DNA from: Erysipelotrichia bacterium
GTDB taxonomy: Bacteria > Bacillota_I > Bacilli_A > Erysipelotrichales > Erysipelotrichaceae
Length of the DNA: 50,671 bases
Direction: 5' to 3'
Assembly (NCBI GenBank): GCA_012800355.1
Contig: JAAZJL010000093.1
Span: 1 to 50,671, forward strand
Shown: piece by piece, positions 7,695 through 17,100 of the stretch
Layout: each line of letters opens with the position of its first letter
Position numbering within the stretch: the first letter of the stretch is position 1
Made by a program: the position numbers and the translations under genes
Notes under the pieces: generated by a model
Databases searched by the model: none
What the model was told of the DNA's origin: nothing
Seen by the model: only the letters and a program-made list of their open reading frames with translations

Positions 7695-8951
7695 ATGATT
7701 AATGAAAAAAGACAATGGGATTTATTAAAGAAGATAGGTTTTACTAGAGTAGGTGGCTCCAAAGAAGAAAGACAAGCTGCCGAAATATTAAAACAAACAG
7801 TAGAAGCTACAGGTAATGAAGCTGTTATCGAAGAATTTGAAGTTGACTGGCAAGAGATAAAAGTTGCAAGTTTAAAAACCACAAATAAACAGTACCATGT
7901 AACAGCCTATTATCAATGTGCTAATACTGATGAAAGTGGTTTAACAGCTCCGTTTTACTATTTGTCAACCGATAATGCAGTGGGGCTAAAAAACTGTGAA
8001 GGTAAAATTGTTTTAGTTAATGGTTATTTAAGACTTAAAACTTATGAAAAACTAGTTGAAGCAAAAGCAGTTGGTTTTATCACTTTTTCAGGAGATTTAA
8101 GAGATTCCAAAGAAGATACTGATTTAGAAAACAGAGAATTAAGACAACAATTAAGAGAAAAAGGTAATCTACCAGGAGTACATATGACTATTCATGATGC
8201 TATGGAGTTAGCTTTAGAAAATCCTGAAGAAATTACTATCAATATTCAGCAAGAAACATTTAAAGTAAATTCACAAAATGTAATTGCTGAAATCAAAGGA
8301 AAAACTCATCCTAATGAAGTAATAATGTTTACAGCTCATTATGATTCGGTACAATATTCTGCTGGTGTTTATGATAATGGAGCAGGAAGTGTAATATTAA
8401 TGGAGCTTCATCACTACTTTTTAGAAAACAAACCAGCAAGAACAGTTAGATTTGTTTGGTGTGGTTCTGAAGAAAGAGGACTGCTTGGTTCTAAAGCTTA
8501 TGTAAAAAAGCATGAAGACTTATTAGAAAACATTGTTTTAAATATCAATGTTGATGTGGCAGGACCAGTTTTGGGAAGTGATTCAGCAATTGTTACTGGT
8601 CCAGAATGTCTAGTAAATTACATTGATTATTTAGCTAAAGAAGTAGGTTTTGAAATAAAAACTAAACAAGATATATATTCTTCTGACAATATGCCTTTAG
8701 CAGACAAAAAAATACCTGCGGTATCATTTGCTAGATTTGGTGGATCAGGACAAGCTTATATTCATAATAGATATGATCAGTTGTTTTTTATGGATTCAAA
8801 AAACTTATACCGCACAGCACAGTTTGTTAAAGTATTTGCAGAAAGAGTAATTAATAGTTATGTTTTTCCAGTCCCTAGAGAAATGCCGGAAAATATGGTT
8901 AAGAAAATTGATAAATACTTAAATAAAAAACCACAAGAAAAAGAAAAATAA
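7695..8951 (+). CDS. M28 family zinc aminopeptidase
   Basis: This is a cytosolic peptidase of the M28 clan. All five metal-ligand positions can be seen: H215 (FTAHYDS), D227 (VYDNGAG), the E259/E260 pair (CGSEERG), D287 (NINVDVAG) and H357 (YIHNRYD). The central segment at about residues 85-190 looks like a PA (protease-associated) insertion, common in this family. There is no signal peptide or membrane segment, so it should act on intracellular peptides, probably as an aminopeptidase downstream of TldD/TldE. It begins two bases after the tldE stop with only a weak AGGT, implying translational coupling. Exact peptide preference is not readable. Confidence 0.9.
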   Translation: MINEKRQWDLLKKIGFTRVGGSKEERQAAEILKQTVEATGNEAVIEEFEVDWQEIKVASLKTTNKQYHVTAYYQCANTDESGLTAPFYYLSTDNAVGLKNCEGKIVLVNGYLRLKTYEKLVEAKAVGFITFSGDLRDSKEDTDLENRELRQQLREKGNLPGVHMTIHDAMELALENPEEITINIQQETFKVNSQNVIAEIKGKTHPNEVIMFTAHYDSVQYSAGVYDNGAGSVILMELHHYFLENKPARTVRFVWCGSEERGLLGSKAYVKKHEDLLENIVLNINVDVAGPVLGSDSAIVTGPECLVNYIDYLAKEVGFEIKTKQDIYSSDNMPLADKKIPAVSFARFGGSGQAYIHNRYDQLFFMDSKNLYRTAQFVKVFAERVINSYVFPVPREMPENMVKKIDKYLNKKPQEKEK

Positions 8952-8966
8952 CCTTAAATTTAAAGA

Positions 8967-9011
8967 GAGGCAAGAAATCATTTGAATAAATGAGATTAAT
9001 TGTCTTTTTTT
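8967..9011 (+). terminator. Probable imperfect terminator after tldD-tldE-M28 operon
   Basis: AGGCAA (8968-8973) pairs with TTGTCT (9000-9005, one G-T pair). Inside it an interrupted stem, AATC-ATTT/AAAT-GATT, continues around a GAAT loop, and the hairpin is followed by seven T. The stem has an internal loop and a bulge, so the call is moderate. Confidence 0.5.
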
Positions 9012-9019
9012 GTTATAAT
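9011..9019 (+). promoter_or_regulatory. Extended -10 promoter of the ADP-ribosylglycohydrolase operon
   Basis: TGtTATAAT is an extended -10. No good -35 lies at 16-18 bases. The predicted start near 9026 leaves about 19 bases before the ATG, with AAGGAAG at 9031-9037 as ribosome binding site. It overlaps the T-run of the preceding terminator. Confidence 0.6.
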
Positions 9020-9044
9020 GTTTATGTAAAAAGGAAGTAAATTT

Positions 9045-10040
9045 ATGAGCAAATATAAAAAGATTTTGGGAGGGTTACTAGCAGCTGCTGTAGGAGATGC
9101 TATGGGAGCAGCTACTGAAACAAGAAATACAGATCAAATAAAAGAAAAATTTGGTGGTTTTGTGACAGATTTTGTTACTCCACCAGATGATGTATTTGCT
9201 CGCGGATTAGAAAGAGGAAGTGTTACTGATGATTTTTCGTTAGCATACTATACAGCAATGGCAATAATAAACCATAAGGGTATAATTAATGACACCACTG
9301 CTCATGCAGCGCTGATAAATTGGTCAAAAACACCTTATTATAGACTTGCTGGTCCAACGACAACAGCAGCAATAAATAGAATAATGGGAAAAGAAGAAAA
9401 CAAGAATGTTTTCAAACCAGCATATGATAATTCAAAAGGAACAAATGGGGGAGCGATGAAAATTTCTCCTGTTGCTTTAGCAAGTGATGGAAATATTAAT
9501 AAAGCCATTATGGATGCTATTACTATTTGTAAGCCAACCCATAACAATAACACTGCCTTAAGTGGAGCATGTGCTGTAGCAGCAGCAATAGCACAAGCAT
9601 TAAATGAAGATGCGACAGTAGATTCTATGATTGAAGCAGGACTAAAAGGGGCATTAGAAGGTGAAAAGCATGGAATTAAACTGGCAAATCCTTCAGTTTA
9701 TAAAAGACTGCTTTTAGCTGTTAATATTGGTAGAAAATGTAAAAATGATATTGCCAAGGCTATGAAGGAACTATCGGAAATTATTGGTTGTGGTCTTTCA
9801 GCTGCTGAAGCAGTGCCAACCGCTTTTGGGCTTTTAGCAGCAAGTGATGGAGATGTTGAAAAAGCCATAATAGCCGCAGTAAATATTGGAAATGATACTG
9901 ATACAATTGCAACTATTGTTGGAGCAATGGCAGGAACATTAAACAGTTATTATCATAAAGAATACTTAGATTTAATTAATCAGGTAAACAGATTTGATTT
10001 AGAATATATTGCGATTAAATTGGTGCACCTATATGAATAA
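9045..10040 (+). CDS. ADP-ribosylglycohydrolase family protein
   Basis: This is a member of the DraG/ARH superfamily, binuclear Mg/Mn hydrolases that cleave N- or O-glycosidic bonds to ADP-ribose or related ribosides. The protein (331 residues) is all-helical by composition and has the N-terminal GDAMGAATE, the first metal motif T61-D62-D63 (SVTDDFS), the NGGAMKISPVAL block and the C-terminal metal motif G282-N-D284-T-D286-T (GNDTDTIATIVGA). All catalytic positions look intact. The gene overlaps the PfkB kinase by eight bases, which is followed by an aldolase. That context favours metabolism of a sugar released from a riboside over reversal of protein ADP-ribosylation, and no ADP-ribosyltransferase gene is in the window. 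Substrate is unknown. Confidence 0.92.
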   Translation: MSKYKKILGGLLAAAVGDAMGAATETRNTDQIKEKFGGFVTDFVTPPDDVFARGLERGSVTDDFSLAYYTAMAIINHKGIINDTTAHAALINWSKTPYYRLAGPTTTAAINRIMGKEENKNVFKPAYDNSKGTNGGAMKISPVALASDGNINKAIMDAITICKPTHNNNTALSGACAVAAAIAQALNEDATVDSMIEAGLKGALEGEKHGIKLANPSVYKRLLLAVNIGRKCKNDIAKAMKELSEIIGCGLSAAEAVPTAFGLLAASDGDVEKAIIAAVNIGNDTDTIATIVGAMAGTLNSYYHKEYLDLINQVNRFDLEYIAIKLVHLYE

Positions 10041-10959
10041 ACACATGTTGATGATTGCTGGAAGTGATATAGATACTTTTTATCAAGTGGAAGCTTTTCC
10101 TATGGCTGGTGATGGAACAATGGCCAAACCTTTGGGTGATAAAGTAGGAGGATGTGTTTTAAATGTTGCAGCAATCAGCGCTGCTTTGGGTAGTGATGTA
10201 AAAGTAATAGATTATTTAAGAGCTGATGATGAAAAAACATTATGGCTAGTTGATGAAATAAAAAAGAAACAAGTTGATGTTTCAAATTTACAGTATGGTA
10301 AAGATGTTATTAATGGTAGTTGTTTAATCATGCAGTGTAAAGATGAAAAATGTATATTTGTCATTGAACCAAAAAGACCTTTTTTTGAGGTAGATGATAA
10401 AATGCAAGAGTTGTTAAATAATTCATCGTATATTTATAGTTTAATGCATACATTAATGATTTCTTTTGAACAATTTGATTGTCTAATAAAAGCTAAAAAA
10501 AATGGTGCAAAAATAATTTTTGATGGTGCTAGTCAATACACTGATATAAGGGAAGCACAGATAATCGTTGATTTAGCTGATGGTTTATTTATAAATAAAC
10601 AATCATATGAAAGACTATGCGCTGTTTTAGGTTATGATGTTAAAGAACTTTTAGAAGATAAAATGGAATTTATTTGTGTAACTGAAGGAGCAAATGGTGC
10701 TACTTGTTACATAAAAGACAATAAATATTACTCTAAACCAATGAAGGTTGAAGTAATAGATTCTACTGGAGCAGGTGATTCTTTTGCTGGATGTTTCCTA
10801 CATTTTTTAAATAAAGGATATGATTATGAAGTTTGTCTAAAATTAGCAATAGTAAATGGTGGTTATGCTTGTACTGTTGTTGGAGGAAATAGTGGTACTT
10901 TAACAGAAAAAGAATTGTTTGATTTAGCGAAAAAGAATAATTTTGAGGTGGGAATATGA
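10033..10959 (+). CDS. PfkB/ribokinase family sugar kinase
   Basis: This is a cytosolic ATP-dependent kinase of the ribokinase fold (308 residues). It has the N-terminal substrate region with GDKVGGCVLNVAAISAALG (PfkB signature 1) and the C-terminal signature DSTGAGDSFAGCFLHF with catalytic base D249. Specificity within the family (ribose, fructose, nucleosides, fructose-1-phosphate and others) cannot be read from these motifs. The gene starts inside the last codons of the ADP-ribosylglycohydrolase (ATG 10033; a second ATG at 10045 is possible) and its TGA overlaps the aldolase ATG, so the three proteins are probably made together. My inference is that it phosphorylates the sugar released by the upstream hydrolase. 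Confidence 0.88.
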   Translation: MNKHMLMIAGSDIDTFYQVEAFPMAGDGTMAKPLGDKVGGCVLNVAAISAALGSDVKVIDYLRADDEKTLWLVDEIKKKQVDVSNLQYGKDVINGSCLIMQCKDEKCIFVIEPKRPFFEVDDKMQELLNNSSYIYSLMHTLMISFEQFDCLIKAKKNGAKIIFDGASQYTDIREAQIIVDLADGLFINKQSYERLCAVLGYDVKELLEDKMEFICVTEGANGATCYIKDNKYYSKPMKVEVIDSTGAGDSFAGCFLHFLNKGYDYEVCLKLAIVNGGYACTVVGGNSGTLTEKELFDLAKKNNFEVGI

Positions 10960-11615
10960 AATTAATAATTGATACAGCTAATGCAAAAGAAATTAAAAGA
11001 TTATGTGAAATCTTAAATGTTTGGGGTGTAACTACCAACCCAACAATTATTACAAGAGAAAACAAACCATTTGAAAAAGTTATTGATGAAATTGATAAAG
11101 TATTAAATGAAGATCAAGTGTTGTTTGCTCAAGTAATTTCAACTGATTATAAGTCGATGGTCGAAGAAGGAAGATATATTGCTTCCTTAAGAAAGAATAT
11201 GGTAGTAAAAATACCAGTTACCGCTGAGGGATTAAAGGCGATAAAAACTTTACATAAGGAAGGCATTAAAGTTTTAGCTACCATTATTTTTAACGCAAAC
11301 CAAGGATTTTTAGCAGCTTTAAATGGAGCGGAATACTTGGCTCCTTATGTTGACAAAATATGTAACTATACTGATGGTGTTGAAGAGACGATAATTTTAC
11401 AAGAAATGTTAGATGCTAATGGTATAAATAGTGAAATTATTGCTGCTTCACTTAAAAATACCGATCAAGTAAAACAGTTAATTAGAAATGGAATTGCTGC
11501 AGTTACAGTTCCAGTAGATATTGCTGATTTAATGTATTTAAGTCCTATAACTGATGAGTCAGTAAATACTTTTACTAAAAATTGGTTTAAAGCTTACAAT
11601 AAAAAAAGCTTATAA
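10956..11615 (+). CDS. fsa: Fructose-6-phosphate aldolase / transaldolase-like (FSA/TalC type)
   Basis: This is a class I aldolase of the small transaldolase subfamily (219 residues, family size about 220). The Schiff-base lysine is K85 in VVKIPVTAEG. Gln59 in FAQV is the position that marks fructose-6-phosphate aldolases as opposed to true transaldolases (Glu there), and Tyr131 in APYV is conserved. Numbering matches E. coli FsaA. It would cleave fructose-6-phosphate (or a related ketose phosphate) to glyceraldehyde-3-phosphate and dihydroxyacetone, or act as a transaldolase. Many Firmicutes TalC proteins with this architecture are annotated as transaldolase, so activity is not certain. ATGA overlap with the kinase gene and GAGGTGG before the ATG indicate coupled translation. 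Confidence 0.88.
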   Translation: MKLIIDTANAKEIKRLCEILNVWGVTTNPTIITRENKPFEKVIDEIDKVLNEDQVLFAQVISTDYKSMVEEGRYIASLRKNMVVKIPVTAEGLKAIKTLHKEGIKVLATIIFNANQGFLAALNGAEYLAPYVDKICNYTDGVEETIILQEMLDANGINSEIIAASLKNTDQVKQLIRNGIAAVTVPVDIADLMYLSPITDESVNTFTKNWFKAYNKKSL

Positions 11616-11678
11616 ACTTTTTAATTTGAATATATAGTGTAGTTGAGAAAATTTAAAACTTTTTTGTAGGAGGAAAAT

Positions 11679-12608
11679 ATGAGAAAAATAATGATAATAA
11701 TTTTGATTCTTTTACTTGCTGTTGGCTGTAATAAGCAAACAGTAATAAATGAAGAAACTGAGACACTTAAGATATTTGCTCAATCATATGCTGAAGAGCA
11801 TTTAGAATTTAATAATCTATACGATAAAAACAAGGAATATTATATTTCTTATCCAGAAAGTGAGGAAGCAGTTTATGAATACTTCTTGTTCTGTGATGGA
11901 AATTGTATTGCCAAAATAGAGCTTTCTTACTCAGAAGAAATGCAATATTTTGTGAGAAGTTGCAAATACAAAGATGGTTATATAATTGGAACTATAACTG
12001 AAGAGAACAATAGTGATAAAAAAATTGGCTCTAATAAAATCTATCTTAACGATAGTATAGAAATGAGTTATATAACAAATATAAAGGTTGAAAAATTTGA
12101 GCTGTCTAAAGAACAAGATAGTAAGATGAGACAAAAAGTCATTGATATAGTTGAAACAGATTATCTAGCACACAATAAAGAAGATAATGCTAAATATCAA
12201 TTGATATCTCCTATCAGTTTTTATGTTTGCTCTGTTGCAGCGGATAAAGAAACATTACTAATTAAAGAAACAAGTGTGTATGATTATGTTTTACTCAAAG
12301 ATGGAATACCAGTATTTACAATCAGATTAGATGTAACTAATGATGAACAATACACAACCTCAGAATATTACAATCATTTTAATATTGACTTTAGTAAGGC
12401 AGCGAATGTGAAAAAAGCATTTATGTTAGTTGGCGGAAGATATTATTATAGTAACGTGATTGTAATCTCGGATAATGATTATTTAAATAAAATATATTTA
12501 GATAACCAGTTGTGTACAACTTTTGTTATTAAAAAAGTTTATGAAAAAGCCTTTGAGATATTAGAGGATATTGCTGAATTAACTGTTATAAAAAGCTGGG
12601 GAAATTAG
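11679..12608 (+). CDS. Putative lipoprotein of unknown function
   Basis: Not recognised. The N-terminus is a classic lipoprotein signal, a hydrophobic stretch followed by AVGC with Cys17 as the lipidated residue, so the mature 293-residue protein should be anchored on the outer face of the membrane. The rest is hydrophilic with alternating short beta-like segments. Two regions look alike (about residues 50-95 and 185-230), each with a tyrosine-rich strand, a D-G turn and an I-x-L strand, which suggests a duplicated small domain. AGGAGG is seven bases before the ATG. It stands alone between the aldolase gene and a terminator, with no functional hint from its neighbours. Confidence 0.75.
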   Translation: MRKIMIIILILLLAVGCNKQTVINEETETLKIFAQSYAEEHLEFNNLYDKNKEYYISYPESEEAVYEYFLFCDGNCIAKIELSYSEEMQYFVRSCKYKDGYIIGTITEENNSDKKIGSNKIYLNDSIEMSYITNIKVEKFELSKEQDSKMRQKVIDIVETDYLAHNKEDNAKYQLISPISFYVCSVAADKETLLIKETSVYDYVLLKDGIPVFTIRLDVTNDEQYTTSEYYNHFNIDFSKAANVKKAFMLVGGRYYYSNVIVISDNDYLNKIYLDNQLCTTFVIKKVYEKAFEILEDIAELTVIKSWGN

Positions 12609-12624
12609 CATATTTAAATAAAAG

Positions 12625-12652
12625 ACAATAGTTTAATTGCTATTGTTTTTTT
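12625..12652 (+). terminator. Intrinsic terminator after the lipoprotein gene
   Basis: ACAATAG/CTATTGT (12625-12631 and 12640-12646) with an eight-base loop is followed by a run of seven T. Confidence 0.8.
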
Positions 12653-12753
12653 ATGTTTTATTTTCAATAATTTATTACATCCACAACAAGTTTCAGATTA
12701 TGGAACTCTATTTTTTGTCGAAAAGTAAAGTATACGTAAAGATTAAATATAAA

Positions 12754-12795
12754 TAGTAAACAGGTGTTTACTAAGAGGAAAAATGGTTGTATAAT
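12754..12795 (+). promoter_or_regulatory. TetR-type operator overlapping the promoter of the ABC transporter operon
   Basis: A 20-base perfect palindrome, arms TAGTAAACA and TGTTTACTA around a central GG, spans 12754-12773. Its right arm contains TTTACT (12767-12772), which is a -35 exactly 17 bases before TATAAT (12790-12795). Binding of a dimer here would block polymerase. It lies directly upstream of a TetR-family gene, so autoregulation is the simple reading. The sequence symmetry is seen, and the identity of the bound protein is inferred. Confidence 0.75.
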
Positions 12796-12813
12796 AAGGT
12801 CCGGGAGTTTATT

Positions 12814-13446
12814 ATGACGCAATTATCAAGAGAAAAAGTTAGAAACAAAATAATAGCTGCAGCTAAAGAAGAATTCTTAAAAAAAGGGTATAAAGAAGCC
12901 AGTATGAGATCAATTGCAAGAAAGTGCATGATGACAGCTGGTAATTTATATCGCTATTTTTCTAGTAAGGAAGAGTTAACTGTGCAGATTGTTTCTGAAC
13001 CAATGTTATTGTTAGATAAACTTCTAAAAAGAATAACTAATAACAAACTTACTTTTTATTCTGAAGACTTTGATTTGAGTGGAGATAACCTATCAAACTT
13101 AAAAGATAAGATAAATGTCTTTGTTGATGAAATGGTCGATATTTATCAACAACACAAAGCTGAGTTTAACATTTTGTTGATGCATTCAGAGGTGAATAAT
13201 AACATTATTAAATGGTGTGCGAACTTAACGAAATATCTTCTGGTTGGCAGAAATAATATAAATGAGTTTGACGAGGAAGCATCTATTTTGGCTCAAAGTT
13301 ATGCAGTTGGCCTATTTAATGGATTAAAGGAAATATTTGCTATTAGTGAATTGGATGGTGATAGAATGAAAAAGGTAACTAAATTATATTTAGAAAGTTG
13401 TCTATCGTTGTTTCAATCTGATATTAGAAAGAGTTTAGGTAACTAA
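12814..13446 (+). CDS. TetR/AcrR family transcriptional regulator
   Basis: The protein has 210 residues. The N-terminal DNA-binding domain (about residues 8-55) includes EASMRSIARKCMMTAGNLYRYFSSKEEL, the standard TetR helix-turn-helix. The remaining 150 residues form a variable helical ligand or dimer domain. GGGAG ends six bases before ATG 12814, and a TTG at 12787 in the same frame overlaps the -10 box and is rejected. It is the first gene of an apparent three-gene operon with an ABC ATPase and a large permease, behind a palindromic operator, so it probably represses its own operon until a ligand or membrane stress relieves it. Ligand unknown. Confidence 0.9.
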   Translation: MTQLSREKVRNKIIAAAKEEFLKKGYKEASMRSIARKCMMTAGNLYRYFSSKEELTVQIVSEPMLLLDKLLKRITNNKLTFYSEDFDLSGDNLSNLKDKINVFVDEMVDIYQQHKAEFNILLMHSEVNNNIIKWCANLTKYLLVGRNNINEFDEEASILAQSYAVGLFNGLKEIFAISELDGDRMKKVTKLYLESCLSLFQSDIRKSLGN

Positions 13447-13447
13447 G

Positions 13448-14149
13448 ATGAGTTTTATAGAATTTAAAAATGTTTCAAAAATATATAAAATGGGTGAAGT
13501 TGAGATAAAAGCTTTAGATGATATTTCATTTGAAGTGGAAAAAGGCGAGTTTGTTTGTGTTTTAGGTGCTTCAGGTGCTGGTAAAACAACAATACTCAAT
13601 ATTTTAGGCGGAATGGATAGTGCAACAAACGGTACTATTATTGTTGATGACAAAGATATTTCTAATGCTGATGATAAGCAGTTATGTGAATATCGTCGTT
13701 ATGATATAGGTTTTGTTTTCCAGTTTTATAACTTAGTACAAAACTTAACAGCTTTGGAAAATGTTGAACTGGCCACTCAAATAGCGGAAGATCCTATGAG
13801 TTCAAGAGAAGTATTAAAAATTGTTGGTTTACAAGATAGAATGCATAATTTCCCATCACAACTTTCAGGTGGGGAACAGCAACGTGTAGCTATTGCTAGA
13901 GCAGTAGCCAAAAACCCTAAGCTTTTACTATGTGATGAGCCAACAGGTGCGTTGGATTACGTGACTGGTAAACAAGTTTTAAAAGTTTTGCAAGACATGT
14001 GCAATAATCATGGTATGACAGTTGTCATGATTACTCATAATGCCGCTTTAGCTGATATGGCTGACAAAGTTATTAGGGTAAAAAGCGGCACAATTAGTAG
14101 CATTAAAATTAATGAAAATCCAAAGGATGTAGAGGATATTGAATACTAA
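13448..14149 (+). CDS. ABC transporter ATP-binding protein (MacB/LolD/FtsE-like)
   Basis: This 233-residue ATPase is of the type that partners FtsX-fold permeases. Walker A is GASGAGKTT, followed by a Q-loop VFQFYNL, signature [14 protein letters not shown], Walker [13 protein letters not shown] and switch His in ITHN. It starts two bases after the TetR stop, and its stop shares a base with the permease ATG (TAATG), so stoichiometric coupled synthesis is likely. Members of this group drive mechanotransmission (MacB-like) across the membrane rather than classical substrate import. Acts with the next gene. Confidence 0.93.
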   Translation: MSFIEFKNVSKIYKMGEVEIKALDDISFEVEKGEFVCVLGASGAGKTTILNILGGMDSATNGTIIVDDKDISNADDKQLCEYRRYDIGFVFQFYNLVQNLTALENVELATQIAEDPMSSREVLKIVGLQDRMHNFPSQLSGGEQQRVAIARAVAKNPKLLLCDEPTGALDYVTGKQVLKVLQDMCNNHGMTVVMITHNAALADMADKVIRVKSGTISSIKINENPKDVEDIEY

Positions 14150-17100
14150 TGTTTACAAAAGATACATTTAGATTAATAAAAAGAAGTTTAAACAGATTCT
14201 TATCACTGGTTAGCATTGTCATTATCGGTGTAGGTTTTATGATGGGCTTGCTTTCAACTTCAACACTGATGAGAAACAGCGTTGACAAATATAACATTGA
14301 CTCAAATCTACACGATATTCAACTTTTCTCACCATATGGATTCTGTGATGAAGATATAGATGCAATTAAAAAAATCGATTTTATCGATGGTGTTTTTGCT
14401 TCTAAAATGCAAGATGTAATTATCGATGTTGAAAATAATGGAGAAAAGGTAGTTAGATTAAGAGAATTAGAAAGTGATGTAAACAAATTTGAGCTAATTG
14501 AAGGAAGACTGCCAATGAAAGCAACTGAAGCGGTATATGTTGTAGGAGAATTTGCTGCTTTTGAGATAGGTGATAAAATAAAAATATATTTAGAAGATTC
14601 TGATGTTACGGAAGTGATTAAAAATACTGAGTTTACAATAGTAGGCAAGGTTAAAAGTAGCGAGTATATGTCACTGTTTTTATCGACTTCACTATTAAAG
14701 AACCTGGATTTAGAAAATGTTTTCTATATTCCGAAAATAAATTTTATCAGCGATTACTATACAACGGTATATTTATCAGTAAGAGATGCTCAAAAGTTTC
14801 AAACAACTACTGATGAATACTTTAATTATGTTGATAAAAAGGGAGAAGATTTAGAAATTATTACCTTAGACCAACAAGATTTTTTAAAAGAAAAATTGAT
14901 GGTTGAGATTGAAAACAAACTAGTTGAAAACGAATTATTGTTCCAAGAGAAAAAGGAAGAAGGGGAAAAAGAACTAGAAGCAGCAAAAGCAAAACTAGAA
15001 GAAGCTAATTTAATGCTGATTTTGGCTCAGATGGAAATCGATAACAACTATTTAATGTTAAAAGCTAATGAAAGGAAACTACAAGAAAATGAAAAGCTTG
15101 TAGATGCCAATTTAAAACAAGTTAATGAAGCAATAAAAGAGATAGAGACTGCTCAAGGTAAGAGCATTGATGAAATATACAATCAAACTACAACGCTATA
15201 TCAAACATATAAAGCCTTAGAAAGAATTGGTGAAATAGAAAGTGAAACAAGCGAAAATTTATATTCTGAAATTATCAATCAAAACAATAATTTAAAATTA
15301 ATTATTAGTGAAAACAAGGTTTTAAAACAACAATATGAAGCCGAACTAATCGTGGTAAATAATAGGCTAGCAACAGAAACAGATCCAGAAGAGATTTCAA
15401 ATTTAAATTCACAAAAAGAAAATTTACAAACAAGAATTAATACCTGTAATATTACAATCGAGACCTGTCAGAATATTGTTGATATAAATGAAACGATTCT
15501 TGAAAATGTAGATGAGTATCCTGGTGGAGCGACAAACCCAACAAAAGTAGCAATGGATGAAATTGATGAAATGGCAGGCGGCTCAATTGAAACCACCTAT
15601 ATTCAGATGACTCAACTTGTTCAAGGGAAAAAAGATTTAGAAGCAGCAAAATTAGAAATAGAGGAAGGCAAAAAACAAATTGCTGATGGTAAACAGAAAC
15701 TTGATGCTGCTCAAAGAGAATTAAATGTTAATAAAAAAGCCTACTTGGATGGTTTAGAAGAGTATAAAGAAGGTTTAATTAAATTTAATATTGAAATAGA
15801 AAAAGCAGAAACTGAATTAAAATTGGCTAGACAGCAATTAAAGGAATTGCCAGATGCTCAATGGATGATTTTAAATAGAGATTATCATTACTCAAGCATT
15901 ATGTTTAAAAACACTGTTAAACAAATGCGATCAATAGGTAGAATTTTACCACTATTATTTTATCTAGTTGCAGCGCTAATATGTATGACTACGATGAAAC
16001 GCTTGATAGATGAGCAAAGAGGTCAAATAGGAATATTTAGAGCTTTAGGATTTTACAAATATCAAATTGTTGGAAAGTATTTATTATACGCATTTTTAGC
16101 TACAATTATAGGCTCTTTAGCTGGCATAACATTTGGTCAATTGGTTTTTCCAATTGTTATATACAATACTTGGCGTTTAATGTATGATTTACCAAAACTA
16201 CTTATCTCTTATCCGGTTGATAACATGGTAATTTGTTTTATTAGCTTTAGCAGTTTAATGATGGCTGTTACTGCTGGTGTTGTAAGTAGAAGTTTAAAAG
16301 AAGCGCCAGCTCAATTGATGAGACCAAAGGCTCCAAAAAAAGCCAAGAAAGTATTCTTGGAAAAAATTAAATTTATTTGGAGTAAGTTGTCTTTTACTAG
16401 CAAAATTACAGTCAGGAATTTGTTTAGATATAAATCAAGGTTCTTTATGACAGTAATTGGAGTAGCAGGATGTACTGGTTTATTAGTTCTTGGATTTGGT
16501 ATTAAGGATTCAATTAGTAATATCGTAAATATTCAATATAATGAATTTTGGAATTATAATAGTATTGTTCATTTAGAAAACGATCATAATTTTGAAGAAA
16601 TATTAACTGTTTTAGAAAGTGATTTAGATAATGATTTCATTGTACCAATGATGTCATATAATGGTAAAGTTTATGCTGATCGTAAAGAAGCAACAATCGT
16701 GGTTGAAGTTTTAGATGCTAGAGAAAGCAGTAATATCTTTAATTTATATGATTCAAAAACAGGAGAAAGACTAAGATTAAATAATAATGGTGTTATTATT
16801 TCTGAAAAGTTTGCGAAAAACACTGGCTTAAAGGCTGGAGATTTTATAACACTTGAATCTATTAATGGAATTAAAGCTGAAGTACAAGTTATAGATATAT
16901 GCAAAATGTATTTCCAACATTATTTATATATTTCAGAGGCTAATTATCGACAATTATTTGAAGAAAACATTCACTATAATAAGATTGCGATTACTAATGC
17001 TAAAGGCTATCAAGATGTGCAAGAAAGAGTAGAAGGAATTAAAAATATTGCAGCAGTTACCGATTTTGCTTCATTTGTTGATCAATTTAATACAATTGTT

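Noticed and set aside
4974-8951. RiPP/bacteriocin maturation cluster around tldD-tldE
   Set aside because: No precursor peptide, cyclase or radical-SAM gene and no exporter in the operon. Housekeeping proteolysis is simpler.
9045-11615. ADP-ribosylation toxin-antitoxin (DarT/DarG-like) or phage defence role for the glycohydrolase
   Set aside because: No ADP-ribosyltransferase or macrodomain neighbour. Kinase and aldolase partners point to sugar metabolism.
12661-12753. Searched for a tRNA or riboswitch in the gap before the TetR gene
   Set aside because: No cloverleaf, T-box or riboswitch core can be drawn. The stretch is A/T-rich and otherwise featureless.
15452-15649. Minus-strand frame inside the coiled-coil permease
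   Set aside because: Leucine/histidine-rich reverse image of the Gln/Glu/Lys heptads, with no start context.
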